This document shows, in pieces, positions 31,906 to 44,158 of a stretch of DNA of 64,000 nucleotides (its first letter is position 1; every line of letters begins with the position of its first letter). The stretch lies in the NCBI RefSeq assembly GCF_963678635.1, contig NC_087066.1:16985275-17049274 (forward strand), written 5' to 3'. A model generated the notes under the pieces. That model was not told where the DNA came from. It was given only the letters and a program-made list of their open reading frames with translations, and searched no databases. The position numbers were made by a program, and so were the translations under genes. This DNA is from Symsagittifera roscoffensis. Its lineage: Eukaryota; Xenacoelomorpha; Acoela; Convolutidae.

Positions 31906-33763
31906 AAGTAGGCTGTAGGCATCGGAGGTTGAAGAAACCGCAACAGACAAGAAGTTAGCAGAAGCGAAAAACGCTTGAAGGAGAGGACGAATTCGTCCAA
32001 GTAGGCTGTAGGCATCGGAGGTTGAAGAAACCGCAACAGACAAGAAGTTAGCAGAAGCGAAAAACGCTTGAAGGAGAGGACGAATTAACACTTGAACAAA
32101 AACTTGTTCAAGTGTTAATTCGTTCAAGTGGACTATACCGCAACAGACAAGAAGTTAGCAGAAGCGAAAAACGCTTGAAGGAGAGGACGAATTAACACTT
32201 GAACAAAAACTTGTTCAAGTGTTAATTCGTCCAAGTGGACTATAACTATAATTCGTCCAAGTGGACAAAAAGTGAAGCTCGAACTAGAGAATGAGAAAAC
32301 TCAGGAAAATCTAAACGCATTCGAGGCATCGGAGGTTGAAGAAACCACAACAGACAAGAAGTTAGCAGAAGCGAAAAACGCTTGAAGTAGAGGACGAATT
32401 AACACTTGAACAAAAACTTCCGATGGCTGTAGGCATCGGAGGTTGAAGAAACCGCAACAGACAAGAAGTTAGCAGAAGCGAAAAACGCTTGAAGGAGAGG
32501 ACGAATTAACACTTGAACAAAAACTTGTTCAAGTGTTAATTCGTCCAAGTGGACTATAACGCAGCAGCAAGAGATGCCTTTTACAGAATCCAACAGGAAT
32601 TGGTGACAAAGGAGATCGAACAAAAAGTGAAGCTCGAACTAGAGAATGAGAAAACTCAGGAAAATCTAAACGCATTCGAGGCATCGGAGGTTGAAGAAAC
32701 CACAACAGACAAGAAGTTAGCAGAAGCGAAAAACGCTTGAAGGAGAGGACGAATTAACACTTGAACAAAAACTTGTCGCGAATGACGAGGGAAGCTGAGC
32801 AAAGAGACAAGAGGTTTCTTCAACCACAACAGACAAGAGGTTGAAGAAACCGCAACAGACAAGAAGTTAGCAGAAGCGAAAAACGCTTGAAGGAGAGGAC
32901 GAATTAACACTTGAACAAAAACTTGTCGCGAATGACGAGGGACTATAACGCAGCAGCAAGAGATGCCTTTTACAGAATCCAACAGGAATTGGTGACAAAG
33001 GAGATCGAACAAAAAGTGAAGCTCGAACTAGAGAATGAGAAAACTCAGGAAAATCTAAACGCATTCGAGGCATCGGAGGTTGAAGAAACCACAACAGACA
33101 AGAAGTTAGCAGAAGCGAAAAACGCTTGAAGGAGAGGACGAATTAACACTTGAACAAAAACTTGTCGCGAATGACGAGGGAAGCTGAGCAAAGAGAGTTA
33201 CGATTGAAAAATGACATGGAGAAGTTGAGAATAGAAAAAATTGGAAACATTTTTAGCGAGGTTATCTAGATCCAGTGAACGCAGTAAAGTTCAGAAGGAT
33301 TTTTAAAAAAACAAGATGCTAAAAAGACAAATTTGATGGCTGTAGGCATCGGAGGTTGAAGAAACCGCAACAGACAAGAAGTTAGCAGAAGCGAAAAACG
33401 CTTGAAGGAGAGGACGAATTAACACTTGAACAAAAACTTGTCGCGAAAGCTTGTCGCGAGAGGACGAAGTTGAAGAGAGGACGAAAAACGCTTGAAGGAG
33501 AGGACGAAGTTGAAGAAACCGCAACAAACAAGAAGGCTGTAGGCATCGGAGGTTGAAGAAACCGCAACAGACAAGAAGTTAGCAGAAGCGAAAAACGCTT
33601 GAAGGAGAGGACGAATTCGTCCAAGTAGGCTGTAGGCATCGGAGGTTGAAGAAACCGCAACAGACAAGAAGTTAGCAGAAGCGAAAAACGCTTGAAGGAG
33701 AGGACGAATTAACACTTGAACAAAAACTTGTTCAAGTGTTAATTCGTCCTATACCGGACTATA

Positions 33764-33833
33764 TTGCGGTATAGTCCACTTGGACGAATTAACTTGTTCA
33801 AGTGTTAATTCGTCCAAGTGGACTATACCGCAA
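33764..33833. repeat. Example hairpin type 2: 30-bp perfect arms, 10-base loop
   Basis: The left arm starts TTGCGGTATAGTCCACTTGG and the right arm ends with its exact complement. Further copies lie near 34,340, 34,515, 34,980, 35,150, 35,420, 35,880 and 36,790. Confidence 0.9.
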
Positions 33834-36800
33834 CAGACAAGAAGTTAGCAGAAGCGAAAAACGCTTGAAGGAGAGGACGAATTAACACTTGAACAAAAAC
33901 TTCCGATGGCTGTAGGCATCGGAGGTTGAAGAAACCGCAACAGACAAGAAGTTAGCAGAAGCGAAAAACGCTTGAAGGAGAGGACGAATTAACACTTGAA
34001 CAAAAACTTGTTCAAGTGTTAATTCGTCCAAGTAGGCTGTAGGCATCGGAGGTTGAAGAAACCGCAACAGACAAGAAGTTAGCAGAAGCGAAAAACGCTT
34101 GAAGGAGAGAAGGCTGTAGGCCTCGGAGGTTGAAGAAACCGCAACAGACAAGAAGTTAGCAGAAGCGAAAAACGCTTGAAGGAGAGGACGAATTCGTCCA
34201 AGTAGGCTGTAGGCATCGGAGGTTGAAGAAACCGCAACAGACAAGAAGTTAGCAGAAGCGAAAAACGCTTGAAGGAGAGGACGAATTAACACTTGAACAA
34301 AAACTTGTTCAAGTGTTAATTCGTCCTATACCGGACTATATTGCGGTATAGTCCACTTGGACGAATTAACTTGTTCAAGTGTTAATTCGTCCAAGTGGAC
34401 TATACCGCAACAGACAAGAAGTTAGCAGAAGCGAAAAACGCTTGAAGGAGAGGACGAATTAACACTTGAACAAAAACTTGTTCAAGTGTTAATTCGTCCT
34501 ATACCGGACTATATTGCGGTATAGTCCACTTGGACGAATTAACTTGTTCAAGTGTTAATTCGTCCAAGTGGACTATACCGCAACAGACAAGAAGTTAGCA
34601 GAAGCGAAAAACGCTTGAAGGAGAGGACGAATTAACACTTGAACAAAAACTTCCGATGGCTGTAGGTTGAAGAAACCGCAACAGACAAGGTTGAAGAAAC
34701 CGCAACAGACAAGAAGTTAGCAGAAGCGAAAAACGCTTGAAGGAGAGAAGGCTGTAGGCCTCGGAGGTTGAAGAAACCGCAACAGACAAGAAGTTAGCAG
34801 AAGCGAAAAACGCTTGAAGGAGAGGACGAATTCGTCCAAGTAGGCTGTAGGCATCGGAGGTTGAAGAAACCGCAACAGACAAGAAGTTAGCAGAAGCGAA
34901 AAACGCTTGAAGGAGAGGACGAATTAACACTTGAACAAAAACTTGTTCAAGTGTTAATTCGTCCTATACCGGACTATATTGCGGTATAGTCCACTTGGAC
35001 GATTTAACTTGTTCAAGTGTTAATTCGTCCAAGTGGACTATACCGCAACAGACAAGAAGTTAGCAGAAGCGAAAAACGCTTGAAGGAGAGGACGAATTAA
35101 CACTTGAACAAAAACTTGTTCAAGTGTTAATTCGTCCTATACCGGACTATATTGCGGTATAGTCCACTTGGACGAATTAACTTGTTCAAGTGTTAATTCG
35201 TCCAAGTGGACTATACCGCAACAGACAAGAAGTTAGCAGAAGCGAAAAACGCTTGAAGGAGAGGACGAATTAACACTTGAACAAAAACTTCCGATGGCTG
35301 TAGGCATCGGAGGTTGAAGAAACCGCAACAGACAAGAAGTTAGCAGAAGCGAAAAACGCTTGAAGGAGAGGACGAATTAACACTTGAACAAAAACTTGTT
35401 CAAGTGTTAATTCGTCCTATACCGGACTATATTGCGGTATAGTCCACTTGGACGAATTAACTTGTTCAAGTGTTAATTCGTCCAAGTGGACTATACCGCA
35501 ACAGACAAGAAGTTAGCAGAAGCGAAAAACGCTTGAAGGAGAGGACGAATTAACACTTGAACAAAAACTTCCGATGGCTGTAGGCATCGGAGGTTGAAGA
35601 AACCGCAACAGACAAGAAGTTAGCAGAAGCGAAAAACGCTTGAAGGAGAGAAGGCTGTAGGCATCGGAGGTTGAAGAAACCGCAACAGACAAGAAGTTAG
35701 CAGAAGCGAAAAACGCTTGAAGGAGAGGACGAATTCGTCCAAGTAGGCTGTAGGCATCGGAGGTTGAAGAAACCGCAACAGACAAGAAGTTAGCAGAAGC
35801 GAAAAACGCTTGAAGGAGAGGACGAATTAACACTTGAACAAAAACTTGTTCAAGTGTTAATTCGTCCTATACCGGACTATATTGCGGTATAGTCCACTTG
35901 GACGAATTAACTTGTTCAAGTGTTAATTCGTCCAAGTGGACTATACCGCAACAGACAAGAAGTTAGCAGAAGCGAAAAACGCTTGAAGGAGAGGACGAAT
36001 TAACACTTGAACAAAAACTTCCGATGGCTGTAGGCATCGGAGGTTGAAGAAACCGCAACAGACAAGAAGTTAGCAGAAGCGAAAAACGCTTGAAGGAGAG
36101 GACGAATTAACACTTGAACAAAAACTTGTTCAAGTGTTAATTCGTCCAAGTAGGCTGTAGGCATCCAGGCAAACGAATCCAGGCAGTAGGCTGTAGGCAA
36201 ACGAATTAATTCGTCCAAGAATTAACTTGAAGGAGAGGACGAATTAACACTTGAACAAAAACTTCCGATGGCTGTAGGCATCGGAGGTTGAAGAAACCGC
36301 AACAGACAAGAAGTTAGCAGAAGCGAAAAACGCTTGAAGGAGAGGACGAATTAACACTTGAACAAAAACTTGTTCAAGTGTTAATTCGTCCAAGTGGACT
36401 ATACCGCAACAGACAAGAAGTTAGCAGAAGCGAAAAACGCTTGAAGGAGAGGACGAAGTTGAAGAGAGGACGAAAAACGCTTGAAGGAGAGGACGAAGTT
36501 GAAGAAACCGCAACAGACAAGAAGGCTGTAGGCATCGGAGGTTGAAGAAACCGCAACAGACAAGAAGTTAGCAGAAGCGAAAAACGCTTGAAGGAGAGGA
36601 CGAATTCGTCCAAGTAGGCTGTAGGCATCGGAGGTTGAAGAAACCGCAACAGACAAGAAGTTAGCAGAAGCGAAAAACGCTTGAAGGAGAGGACGAATTA
36701 ACACTTGAACAAAAACTTGTTCAAGTGTTAATTCGTCCAAGTGGACTATACCGCAACACTTGTCCAAGCGGACTATACCGGACTATATTGCGGTATAGTC

Positions 36801-37485
36801 CACTTGGACGAATTAACTTGTTCAAGTGTTAATTCGTCCAAGTGGACTATACCGCAACAGACAAGAAGTTAGCAGAAGCGAAAAACGCTTGAAGGAGAGG
36901 ACGAATTAACACTTGAACAAAAACTTCCGATGGCTGTAGGCATCGGAGGTTGAAGAAACCGCAACAGACAAGAAGTTAGCAGAAGCGAAAAACGCTTGAA
37001 GGAGAGGACGAATTAACACTTGAACAAAAACTTGTTCAAGTGTTAATTCGTCCAAGTAGGCTGTAGGCATCGGAGGTTGAAGAAACCGCAACAGACAAGA
37101 AGTTAGCAGAAGCGAAAAACGCTTGAAGGAGAGGACGAATTCGTCCAAGTAGGCTGTAGGCATCGGAGGTTGAAGAAACCGCAACAGACAAGAAGTTAGC
37201 AGAAGCGAAAAACGCTTGAAGGAGAGGACGAATTAACACTTGAACAAAAACTTGTTCAAGTGTTAATTCGTCCAAGTGGACTATACCGCAACAGACAAGA
37301 AGTTAGCAGAAGCGAAAAACGCTTGAAGGAGAGGACGAATTAACACTTGAACAAAAACTTCCGATGGCTGTAGGCATCGGAGGTTGAAGAAACCGCAACA
37401 GACAAGAAGTTAGCAGAAGCGAAAAACGCTTGAAGGAGAGGACGAATTAACACTTGAACAAAAACTTGTTCAAGTGTTAATTCGT

Positions 37486-39030
37486 CCAAGTGGACTATAC
37501 CGCAACAGACAAGAAGTTAGCAGAAGCGAAAAACGCTTGAAGGAGAGGACGAATTAACACTTGAACAAAAACTTGTTCAAGTGTTAATTCGTCCAAGTAG
37601 GCTGTAGGCATCGGAGGTTGAAGAAACCGCAACAGACAAGAAGTTAGCAGAAGCGAAAAACGCTTGAAGGAGAGGACGAATTCGTCCAAGTAGGCTGTAG
37701 GCATCGGAGGTTGAAGAAACCGCAACAGACAAGAAGTTAGCAGAAGCGAAAAACGCTTGAAGGAGAGGACGAATTAACACTTGAACAAAAACTTGTTCAA
37801 GTGTTAATTCGTTCAAGTGGACTATACCGCAACAGACAAGAAGTTAGCAGAAGCGAAAAACGCTTGAAGGAGAGGACGAATTAACACTTGAACAAAAACT
37901 TGTTCAAGTGTTAATTCATCCAAGTGGACTATAACTATAATTCGTCCAAGTGGACAAAAAGTGAAGCTCGAACTAGAGAATGAGAAAACTCAGGAAAATC
38001 TAAACGCATTCGAGGCATCGGAGGTTGAAGAAACCACAACAGACAAGAAGTTAGCAGAAGCGAAAAACGCTTGAAGTAGAGGACGAATTAACACTTGAAC
38101 AAAAACTTCCGATGGCTGTAGGCATCGGAGGTTGAAGAAACCGCAACAGACAAGAAGTTAGCAGAAGCGAAAAACGCTTGAAGGAGAGGACGAATTAACA
38201 CTTGAACAAAAACTTGTTCAAGTGTTAATTCGTCCAAGTGGACTATAACGCAGCAGCAAGAGATGCCTTTTACAGAATCCAACAGGAATTGGTGACAAAG
38301 GAGATCGAACAAAAAGTGAAGCTCGAACTAGAGACTGAGAAAACTCAGGAAAATCTAAACGCATTCGAGGCATCGGAGGTTGAAGAAACCACAACAGACA
38401 AGAAGTTAGCAGAAGCGAAAAACGCTTGAAGGAGAGGACGAATTAACACTTGAACAAAAACTTGTCGCGAATGACGAGGGAAGCTGAGCAAAGAGACAAG
38501 AGGTTTCTTCAACCACAACAGACAAGAGGTTGAAGAAACCGCAACAGACAAGAAGTTAGCAGAAGCGAAAAACGCTTGAAGGAGAGGACGAATTAACACT
38601 TGAACAAAAACTTGTCGCGAATGACGAGGGACTATAACGCAGCAGCAAGAGATGCCTTTTACAGAATCCAACAGGAATTGGTGACAAAGGAGATCGAACA
38701 AAAAGTGAAGCTCGAACTAGAGAATGAGAAAACTCAGGAAAATCTAAACGCATTCGAGGCATCGGAGGTTGAAGAAACCACAACAGACAAGAAGTTAGCA
38801 GAAGCGAAAAACGCTTGAAGGAGAGGACGAATTAACACTTGAACAAAAACTTGTCGCGAATGACGAGGGAAGCTGAGCAAAGAGAGTTACGATTGAAAAA
38901 TGACATGGAGAAGTTGAGAATAGAAAAAATTGGAAACATTTTTAGCGAGGTTATCTAGATCCAGTGAACGCAGTAAAGTTCAGAAGGATTTTTAAAAAAA
39001 CAAGATGCTAAAAAGACAAATTTGATGGCT
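37486..39030 (+). repeat. Second copy of 31,797-33,341 (offset 5,689)
   Basis: The last about 1.5 kb of the array repeats the first about 1.5 kb at a constant offset of 5,689 with very few substitutions, for example GAGACTGAG against GAGAATGAG, and 'attcatcc' against 'attcgtcc'. Either a segmental duplication or a misassembled repeat. Confidence 0.85.
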
Positions 39031-39330
39031 GTAGGCATCGGAGGTTGAAGAAACCGCAACAGACAAGAAGTTAGCAGAAGCGAAAAACGCTTGAAGGAGA
39101 GGACGAATTAACACTTGAACAAAAACTTGTCGCGAATGACGAGGGAAGCTGAGCAAAGAGAGTTACGATTGAAAAATGACATGGAGAAGTTGAGAATAGA
39201 AAAAATTGGAAACATTTTTAGCGAGGTTATCTAGATCCAGTGAACGCAGTAAAGTTCAGAAGGATTTTAAAAAAAAACAAGATGCTAAAAAGACAAATTT
39301 GATGGCTGTATTGATACCTGGAAAGAGGTA

Positions 39331-40719
39331 ATGAAACTGCATTTTGAAGAGGAGGACTTCACAGAAAGACAAGAATGCAGTGCGCTCACCAGTAACCTGG
39401 AAGGTACAGCCCTAAGCTGCGTGATGGCCAAAAAGCATTATCAACGGGACACTGCTGAGAAAATCTTTGAAATCTTGTTAAATCGCTTTGGCTCAGGGGT
39501 ACAAGGACACCAAGCGATGAAGCGCTTCGAGAAACGGAAGCAACGTGAATACGAGACGATAGACAAGTTTCTAGACGATTTGGAGATGCTTAGAAGGCGT
39601 AGCCAACCAGATGAGTCGAACAGAAGGATGAACCTGGCAGTAGCCTCAAAATTCATCGATTGTGTGAAGAATGATGAGCTTCGAACGACGTTAGCGACAC
39701 ATTACACACCACTTTCAACCAATGCGCCAACACCAGAGAAGTTGAGACTCAAGTTAAAGGAATATCTTTTACTGAAGCCTCCATCGAGATCTGACTATTG
39801 CAAAAACAATTATGGTAATTTTAACTATGGACCAGCTAACCATGGTATCAATTGGTACAAGCCAAGGGACGACATGGACAAGAGACGCTCTTGTGCAAAT
39901 TGCAGTTCGACGGTCCATCATGTGTCAGCATGCCCAAACTACAAACAGGGCATGAAAGCGATAGGCTTTAGCCTCGAGGATGAATATGCGTCAAAGGTCG
40001 ATCATGAAAATTTCATGAGTGGAGTAATTGCGAAATTCGTCCCAAGGTGTTTCTTTTGTAACTTGGAAGGCCATTTTAAATCGGATTGTATGCAATTTTG
40101 GGATGCTGTGGCAGACATCGAGCATCCAAGGCATGAGGAAGCTTTATCGGGTGTGAAAGCCAGCAAGGCGCGCCTGTTGAGTGAAGCGGAGGCACACAGA
40201 AAGGAGAAACCGCAAAAGCTGGCAACAAAGAATATGCAGGCAGTAACGGAAGAGATACGTGAACCGGAACCGTTGACTGCGGCAGACGATTTCGAAATTG
40301 ACTATAACGCAGCAGCAAGAGATGCCTTTTACAGAATCCAACAGGAATTGGTGACAAAGGAGATCGAACAAAAAGTGAAGCTCGAACTAGAGAATGAGAA
40401 AACTCAGGAAAATCTAAACGCATTCGAGGCATCGGAGGTTGAAGAAACCAAAGCACCAAGCAGTTTGAGCATGAAACTAAACATGATCTCTGGGCAGGCA
40501 TTCGGCATGGTGCCACAAGGAAGCAGAATACAGTCAATAATTTCAGTTGCTGGGCATCAGGTGATCAGGAACCTAAGTGAACCCTCAGAGTTCACTATGA
40601 TGCATTTAGATACATATGCAGATTATCTGAGACAGGTAGAGTCACGCACTGAGTCAAGGGCTGTGCGAGCGTTGTTGCCATTGGGTGGCCCTCGAACAAA
40701 GAAACTCCACGGGCGCTAA
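39331..40719 (+). CDS. gag: Element B gag (462 codons)
   Basis: Longest intact frame in the window. Capsid-like helices (CSALTSNLEGTALSCVMAKK, AEKIFEILLNRFGSG) come first, then two CX2CX4HX4C zinc knuckles: CANCSSTVHHVSAC near residue 187 and CFFCNLEGHFKSDC near residue 239. A Glu/Lys-rich helical stretch follows near residues 325-373, the part copied many times in the array upstream. TAA at 40,717 ends it, and the same phase stays open beyond it into the protease region, so the stop is either a readthrough site or a mutation. The true N-terminus is uncertain because the upstream sequence is rearranged. Confidence 0.85.
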   Translation: MKLHFEEEDFTERQECSALTSNLEGTALSCVMAKKHYQRDTAEKIFEILLNRFGSGVQGHQAMKRFEKRKQREYETIDKFLDDLEMLRRRSQPDESNRRMNLAVASKFIDCVKNDELRTTLATHYTPLSTNAPTPEKLRLKLKEYLLLKPPSRSDYCKNNYGNFNYGPANHGINWYKPRDDMDKRRSCANCSSTVHHVSACPNYKQGMKAIGFSLEDEYASKVDHENFMSGVIAKFVPRCFFCNLEGHFKSDCMQFWDAVADIEHPRHEEALSGVKASKARLLSEAEAHRKEKPQKLATKNMQAVTEEIREPEPLTAADDFEIDYNAAARDAFYRIQQELVTKEIEQKVKLELENEKTQENLNAFEASEVEETKAPSSLSMKLNMISGQAFGMVPQGSRIQSIISVAGHQVIRNLSEPSEFTMMHLDTYADYLRQVESRTESRAVRALLPLGGPRTKKLHGR

Positions 40720-41244
40720 GTGGAAGTCTATGGAACATATCAGGTGATGTTGAACGTTGACGGGATCAGTATCTGCACAAGGACCTACGTCACAACAGAT
40801 AGTGACCAAATGGGGCAGGAAGAACTAAAGGTCCGTAGAGTCGGCCATGATGCCATGATGGAGCAAGATGCAGTACACATAGGGTTCGAGGCAGATGTGA
40901 CTGCACGTCTGCTAGACACCAATGGGAAGAAATTTGGAGTAACACGACTACTGGATATAGGAACAGTGGTAAGCGTGATGCCAATAAAGACTTGGGAAAG
41001 AATGGGCTTCACCAGGAAAGATCTAATTCCAACGAACCTCATATTGTCGGCCGCCAAACGCGGAGCAATCTACGTGGCCGGAAGGACACCAATAACGGAG
41101 TACGCAATCTTTAGATGAGATTGCTGGTGGTTGAGAACTCAGACGACTCAGACCATTTCATTTTGGGCCGTGATTTTGTCAGAAATTCCGATGTGATGAT
41201 TGACTTGAACAACGGCCTAATAAGGATTAGAAACCCGGACCGGA
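40720..41244 (+). pseudogene. pro: Element B protease region, first copy
   Basis: In phase with gag after its TAA. It contains LLDIGTVVSVMPIKTW, the retropepsin-like active site with Ile in place of Thr/Ser (DIG). The frame stops at 41,118 and continues in another phase with HFILGRDFVRNSDVMIDLNN, the conserved ILGRDF of retropepsins. It would process the polyprotein. The minus-strand frames at 40,785-41,057 are shadows. Confidence 0.7.
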
Positions 41245-42287
41245 AGCTTCGAACGACGTTAGCGACACATTACACACCACTTTCAACCAATGCGCCAACA
41301 CCAGAGAAGTTGAGACTCAAGTTAAAGGAATATCTTTTACTGAAGCCTCCATCGAGATCTGACTATTGCAAAAACAATTATGGTAATTTTAACTATGGAC
41401 CAGCTAACCATGGTATCAATTGGTACAAGCCAAGGGACGACATGGACAAGAGACGCTCTTGTGCAAATTGCAGTTCGACGGTCCATCATGTGTCAGCATG
41501 CCCAAACTACAAACAGGGCATGAAAGCGATAGGCTTTAGCCTCGAGGATGAATATGCGTCAAAGGTCGATCATGAAAATTTCATGAGTGGAGTAATTGCG
41601 AAATTCGTCCCAAGGTGTTTCTTTTGTAACTTGGAAGGCCATTTTAAATCGGATTGTATGCAATTTTGGGATGCTGTGGCAGACATCGAGCATCCAAGGC
41701 ATGAGGAAGCTTTATCGGGTGTGAAAGCCAGCAAGGCGCGCCTGTTGAGTGAAGCGGAGGCACACAGAAAGGAGAAACCGCAAAAGCTGGCAACAAAGAA
41801 TATGCAGGCAGTAACGGAAGAGATACGTGAACCGGAACCGTTGACTGCGGCAGACGATTTCGAAATTGACTATAACGCAGCAGCAAGAGATGCCTTTTAC
41901 AGAATCCAACAGGAATTGGTGACAAAGGAGATCGAACAAAAAGTGAAGCTCGAACTAGAGAATGAGAAAACTCAGGAAAATCTAAACGCATTCGAGGCAT
42001 CGGAGGTTGAAGAAACCAAAGCACCAAGCAGTTTGAGCATGAAACTAAACATGATCTCTGGGCAGGCATTCGGCATGGTGCCACAAGGAAGCAGAATACA
42101 GTCAATAATTTCAGTTGCTGGGCATCAGGTGATCAGGAACCTAAGTGAACCCTCAGAGTTCACTATGATGCATTTAGATACATATGCAGATTATCTGAGA
42201 CAGGTAGAGTCACGCACTGAGTCAAGGGCTGTGCGAGCGTTGTTGCCATTGGGTGGCCCTCGAACAAAGAAACTCCACGGGCGCTAA
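41115..42287 (+). pseudogene. Element B protease-gag fusion frame created by the duplication
   Basis: Begins with the protease C-terminal part (ILGRDFVRN, ending RNPDRK) and runs in phase across the duplication junction into the second copy of the gag C-terminal two thirds (LRTTLATHYTPLSTNAP, both zinc knuckles, the Glu/Lys-rich helix) to the same TAA. It is a by-product of the tandem duplication and not an ancestral gene order. Confidence 0.85.
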
Positions 42288-42812
42288 GTGGAAGTCTATG
42301 GAACATATCAGGTGATGTTGAACGTTGACGGGATCAGTATCTGCACAAGGACCTACGTCACAACAGATAGTGACCAAATGGGGCAGGAAGAACTAAAGGT
42401 CCGTAGAGTCGGCCATGATGCCATGATGGAGCAAGATGCAGTACACATAGGGTTCGAGGCAGATGTGACTGCACGTCTGCTAGACACCAATGGGAAGAAA
42501 TTTGGAGTAACACGACTACTGGATATAGGAACAGTGGTAAGCGTGATGCCAATAAAGACTTGGGAAAGAATGGGCTTCACCAGGAAAGATCTAATTCCAA
42601 CGAACCTCATATTGTCGGCCGCCAAACGCGGAGCAATCTACGTGGCCGGAAGGACACCAATAACGGAGTACGCAATCTTTAGATGAGATTGCTGGTGGTT
42701 GAGAACTCAGACGACTCAGACCATTTCATTTTGGGCCGTGATTTTGTCAGAAATTCCGATGTGATGATTGACTTGAACAACGGCCTAATAAGGATTAGAA
42801 ACCCGGACCGGA
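42288..42812 (+). pseudogene. pro: Element B protease region, second copy
   Basis: Identical to 40,720-41,244. This copy leads without rearrangement into the pol frame at 42,844 and is therefore probably the one in original context. Confidence 0.75.
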
Positions 42813-42843
42813 AGTATGTTAAGAGACCAATTAAAGAATAATA

Positions 42844-43932
42844 ATGGATGAAAACAAGGTGCTAATTTTTGTAGATAGAAAAGTAAAATTACAGCCGGGA
42901 CAAGCTGTAATAACAATTTTTAGGATGAGAAATCTAAACTCGTTAAGTCACAGTAAACAGGGATGTCTGGTACCCAACCCAAATAGTCAAAGCTCGGTGA
43001 TTTTAGGCCGGAGCATTTCAGTAACACGAAACGGGCTGTGTGCCAGTGGGTTATTGAACACACTGGACACCACGGTTTCGATCCAGCGTGGAAATAAACT
43101 TGGTTACGCTTTGCCGATGACAACCGATTATGAGGAGACACAAAACTTGAAGAGATATAACGTAAAAGACTGCTTGAATCATGCTGACAAAGATAAAATT
43201 TTAATGAGAATTGATGAATTTAAATCTATTGAAAAAGTGTTTTCAATGAAATCCGAAACGGATGACGGCTTGTCAAGCTGCTCGAATTTTCCGGAACGCC
43301 CCTCGTCATACGAACTAGAATCCGACAAACCGGTTTTGCCGGAGATAAAACACTTGAGAGGGAAAGTAGGTGAGGGATATTTTAAATCATTAAGGGCGGT
43401 TTTAAATCGGAACGCGGACGTATTTTCAAAGCATAAGGCGGATATCGGTTGTTGCAACTTCGTCGAACACAAAATAGAATTAGAGGAAGGCGCCATTTTT
43501 CATAGGGAAGGCTCAAGACGAATGACGCCTCATAAATCGGAAGCGTGCAGAGCGGAAACAGAAATGTTACCCGAATATGGCATGATAGAACCCTCGAAAT
43601 CGCCTTGGGATCGTGGGGTTGTCATGACCAAAAAGAAAGGGGGACAGAAGCTTAGGTTTTGTTGCGACTTTCGTTACCTGAACGCAGTGACAACAAAAGA
43701 TGCGTACCCGATACTGCGAATAGACAAGGGCCTCTCGAAACTTGGCGACGCCAAGTTCTTCACCACACAGGACTTGGTCTCTGCCTTCAGGCAGGTCCCT
43801 CTGCGGAAGAAGGACAGAGAAAAGACCGGATTCGCATGTGAATTGGGGTTGTACCAGTTGAAGAGGATGCCCTTTGGCTTGTGCAACGCACGGCAAGAAG
43901 TACGGGAATCTTGTGATGTTTTACGTGGATGA
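42844..43932 (+). pseudogene. pol: Element B pol: linker and reverse transcriptase, first part
   Basis: A 362-codon frame. An N-terminal linker of about 230 residues has a hydrophilic, acidic middle. RT blocks follow: MIEPSKSPWDRGVVMTKKKG, LRFCCDFRYLNAVTTKDAYP, FFTTQDLVSAFRQVPLRKKD, and ELGLYQLKRMPFGLCNA. Directly after GLCNA about a dozen residues expected before the catalytic motif are missing and the phase changes, so a small internal deletion has removed part of the palm. Confidence 0.88.
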
Positions 43933-44158
43933 CGTGGTCATAGAAACACGCACCTTGGAAGACCACATTGATCGACTCGATGAGGTCTTTGGTTGCATGA
44001 AAAGAGCAGGCTTGAAATGCAAACCATCGAAATGTGAAATCCATAGAGATCAATCAAGTACCTGGGAAGAATGGTGGACAGGCATGGCGTAAGGTCGGGC
44101 CCGGAAGCAGTGGAGACCGTGTTGACATGGAAGGCCCCACAGAACGGACTCACAGCTC
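43874..44158 (+). pseudogene. pol: Element B pol: RT catalytic motif and thumb
   Basis: Contains FYVDDVV with the catalytic YVDD at 43,922-43,933, then HIDRLDEVFGCMKRAGLKCK, the usual palm-thumb sequence. The frame breaks near 44,055, where the FLG-type motif would be, and the sequence rejoins the next frame at 44,159. Confidence 0.85.

Larger units (their letters stand above)
31793..39310 (+). repeat. Scrambled palindrome-rich array of gag fragments
   Basis: About fifty copies of a core containing AGAAGTTAGCAGAAGCG and AAAACGCTTGAAGGAGAGGA, joined in varying order to short pieces. One piece equals gag 40,303-40,448 (encoding ARDAFYRIQQELVTKE). Others are the sequence that leads into gag at 39,331. 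Pieces alternate with inverted copies, so perfect hairpins recur: 21-bp arms at 31,858-31,905 and 30-bp arms at 33,764-33,833, each repeated several times. The spacing is irregular, unlike a normal satellite. Long minus-strand frames here (LLQAFFASANFLSVAV and similar) are the antisense of the repeated gag helix and not genes. Confidence 0.9.
39677..42814 (+). repeat. Exact tandem duplication, unit 1,568 bases
   Basis: 39,677-41,244 is repeated from 41,245; all shared frames are identical at an offset of 1,568. The junction reads CCGGAAG/CTTCGAACG. In the second copy the unit end continues into GTATGTTAAGAG, the presumably original order. The two breakpoints share only a few bases (AG). Confidence 0.93.

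Noticed and set aside
31806-38783. Many minus-strand ORFs of 70-136 codons with LLQAFFASANFLSVAV-type repeats
   Set aside because: They are the antisense of the repeated gag-derived core, restart in every unit, and have no counterpart outside the array.
31793-39310. CRISPR-like array
   Set aside because: The repeats are numerous but irregular in length and order, include inverted copies of gag, and the DNA is eukaryotic.
40076-42105. 153-codon minus-strand ORFs antisense to gag (two identical copies)
   Set aside because: Open only because of the codon composition of gag on the other strand; Cys/Pro/Leu-rich nonsense product.
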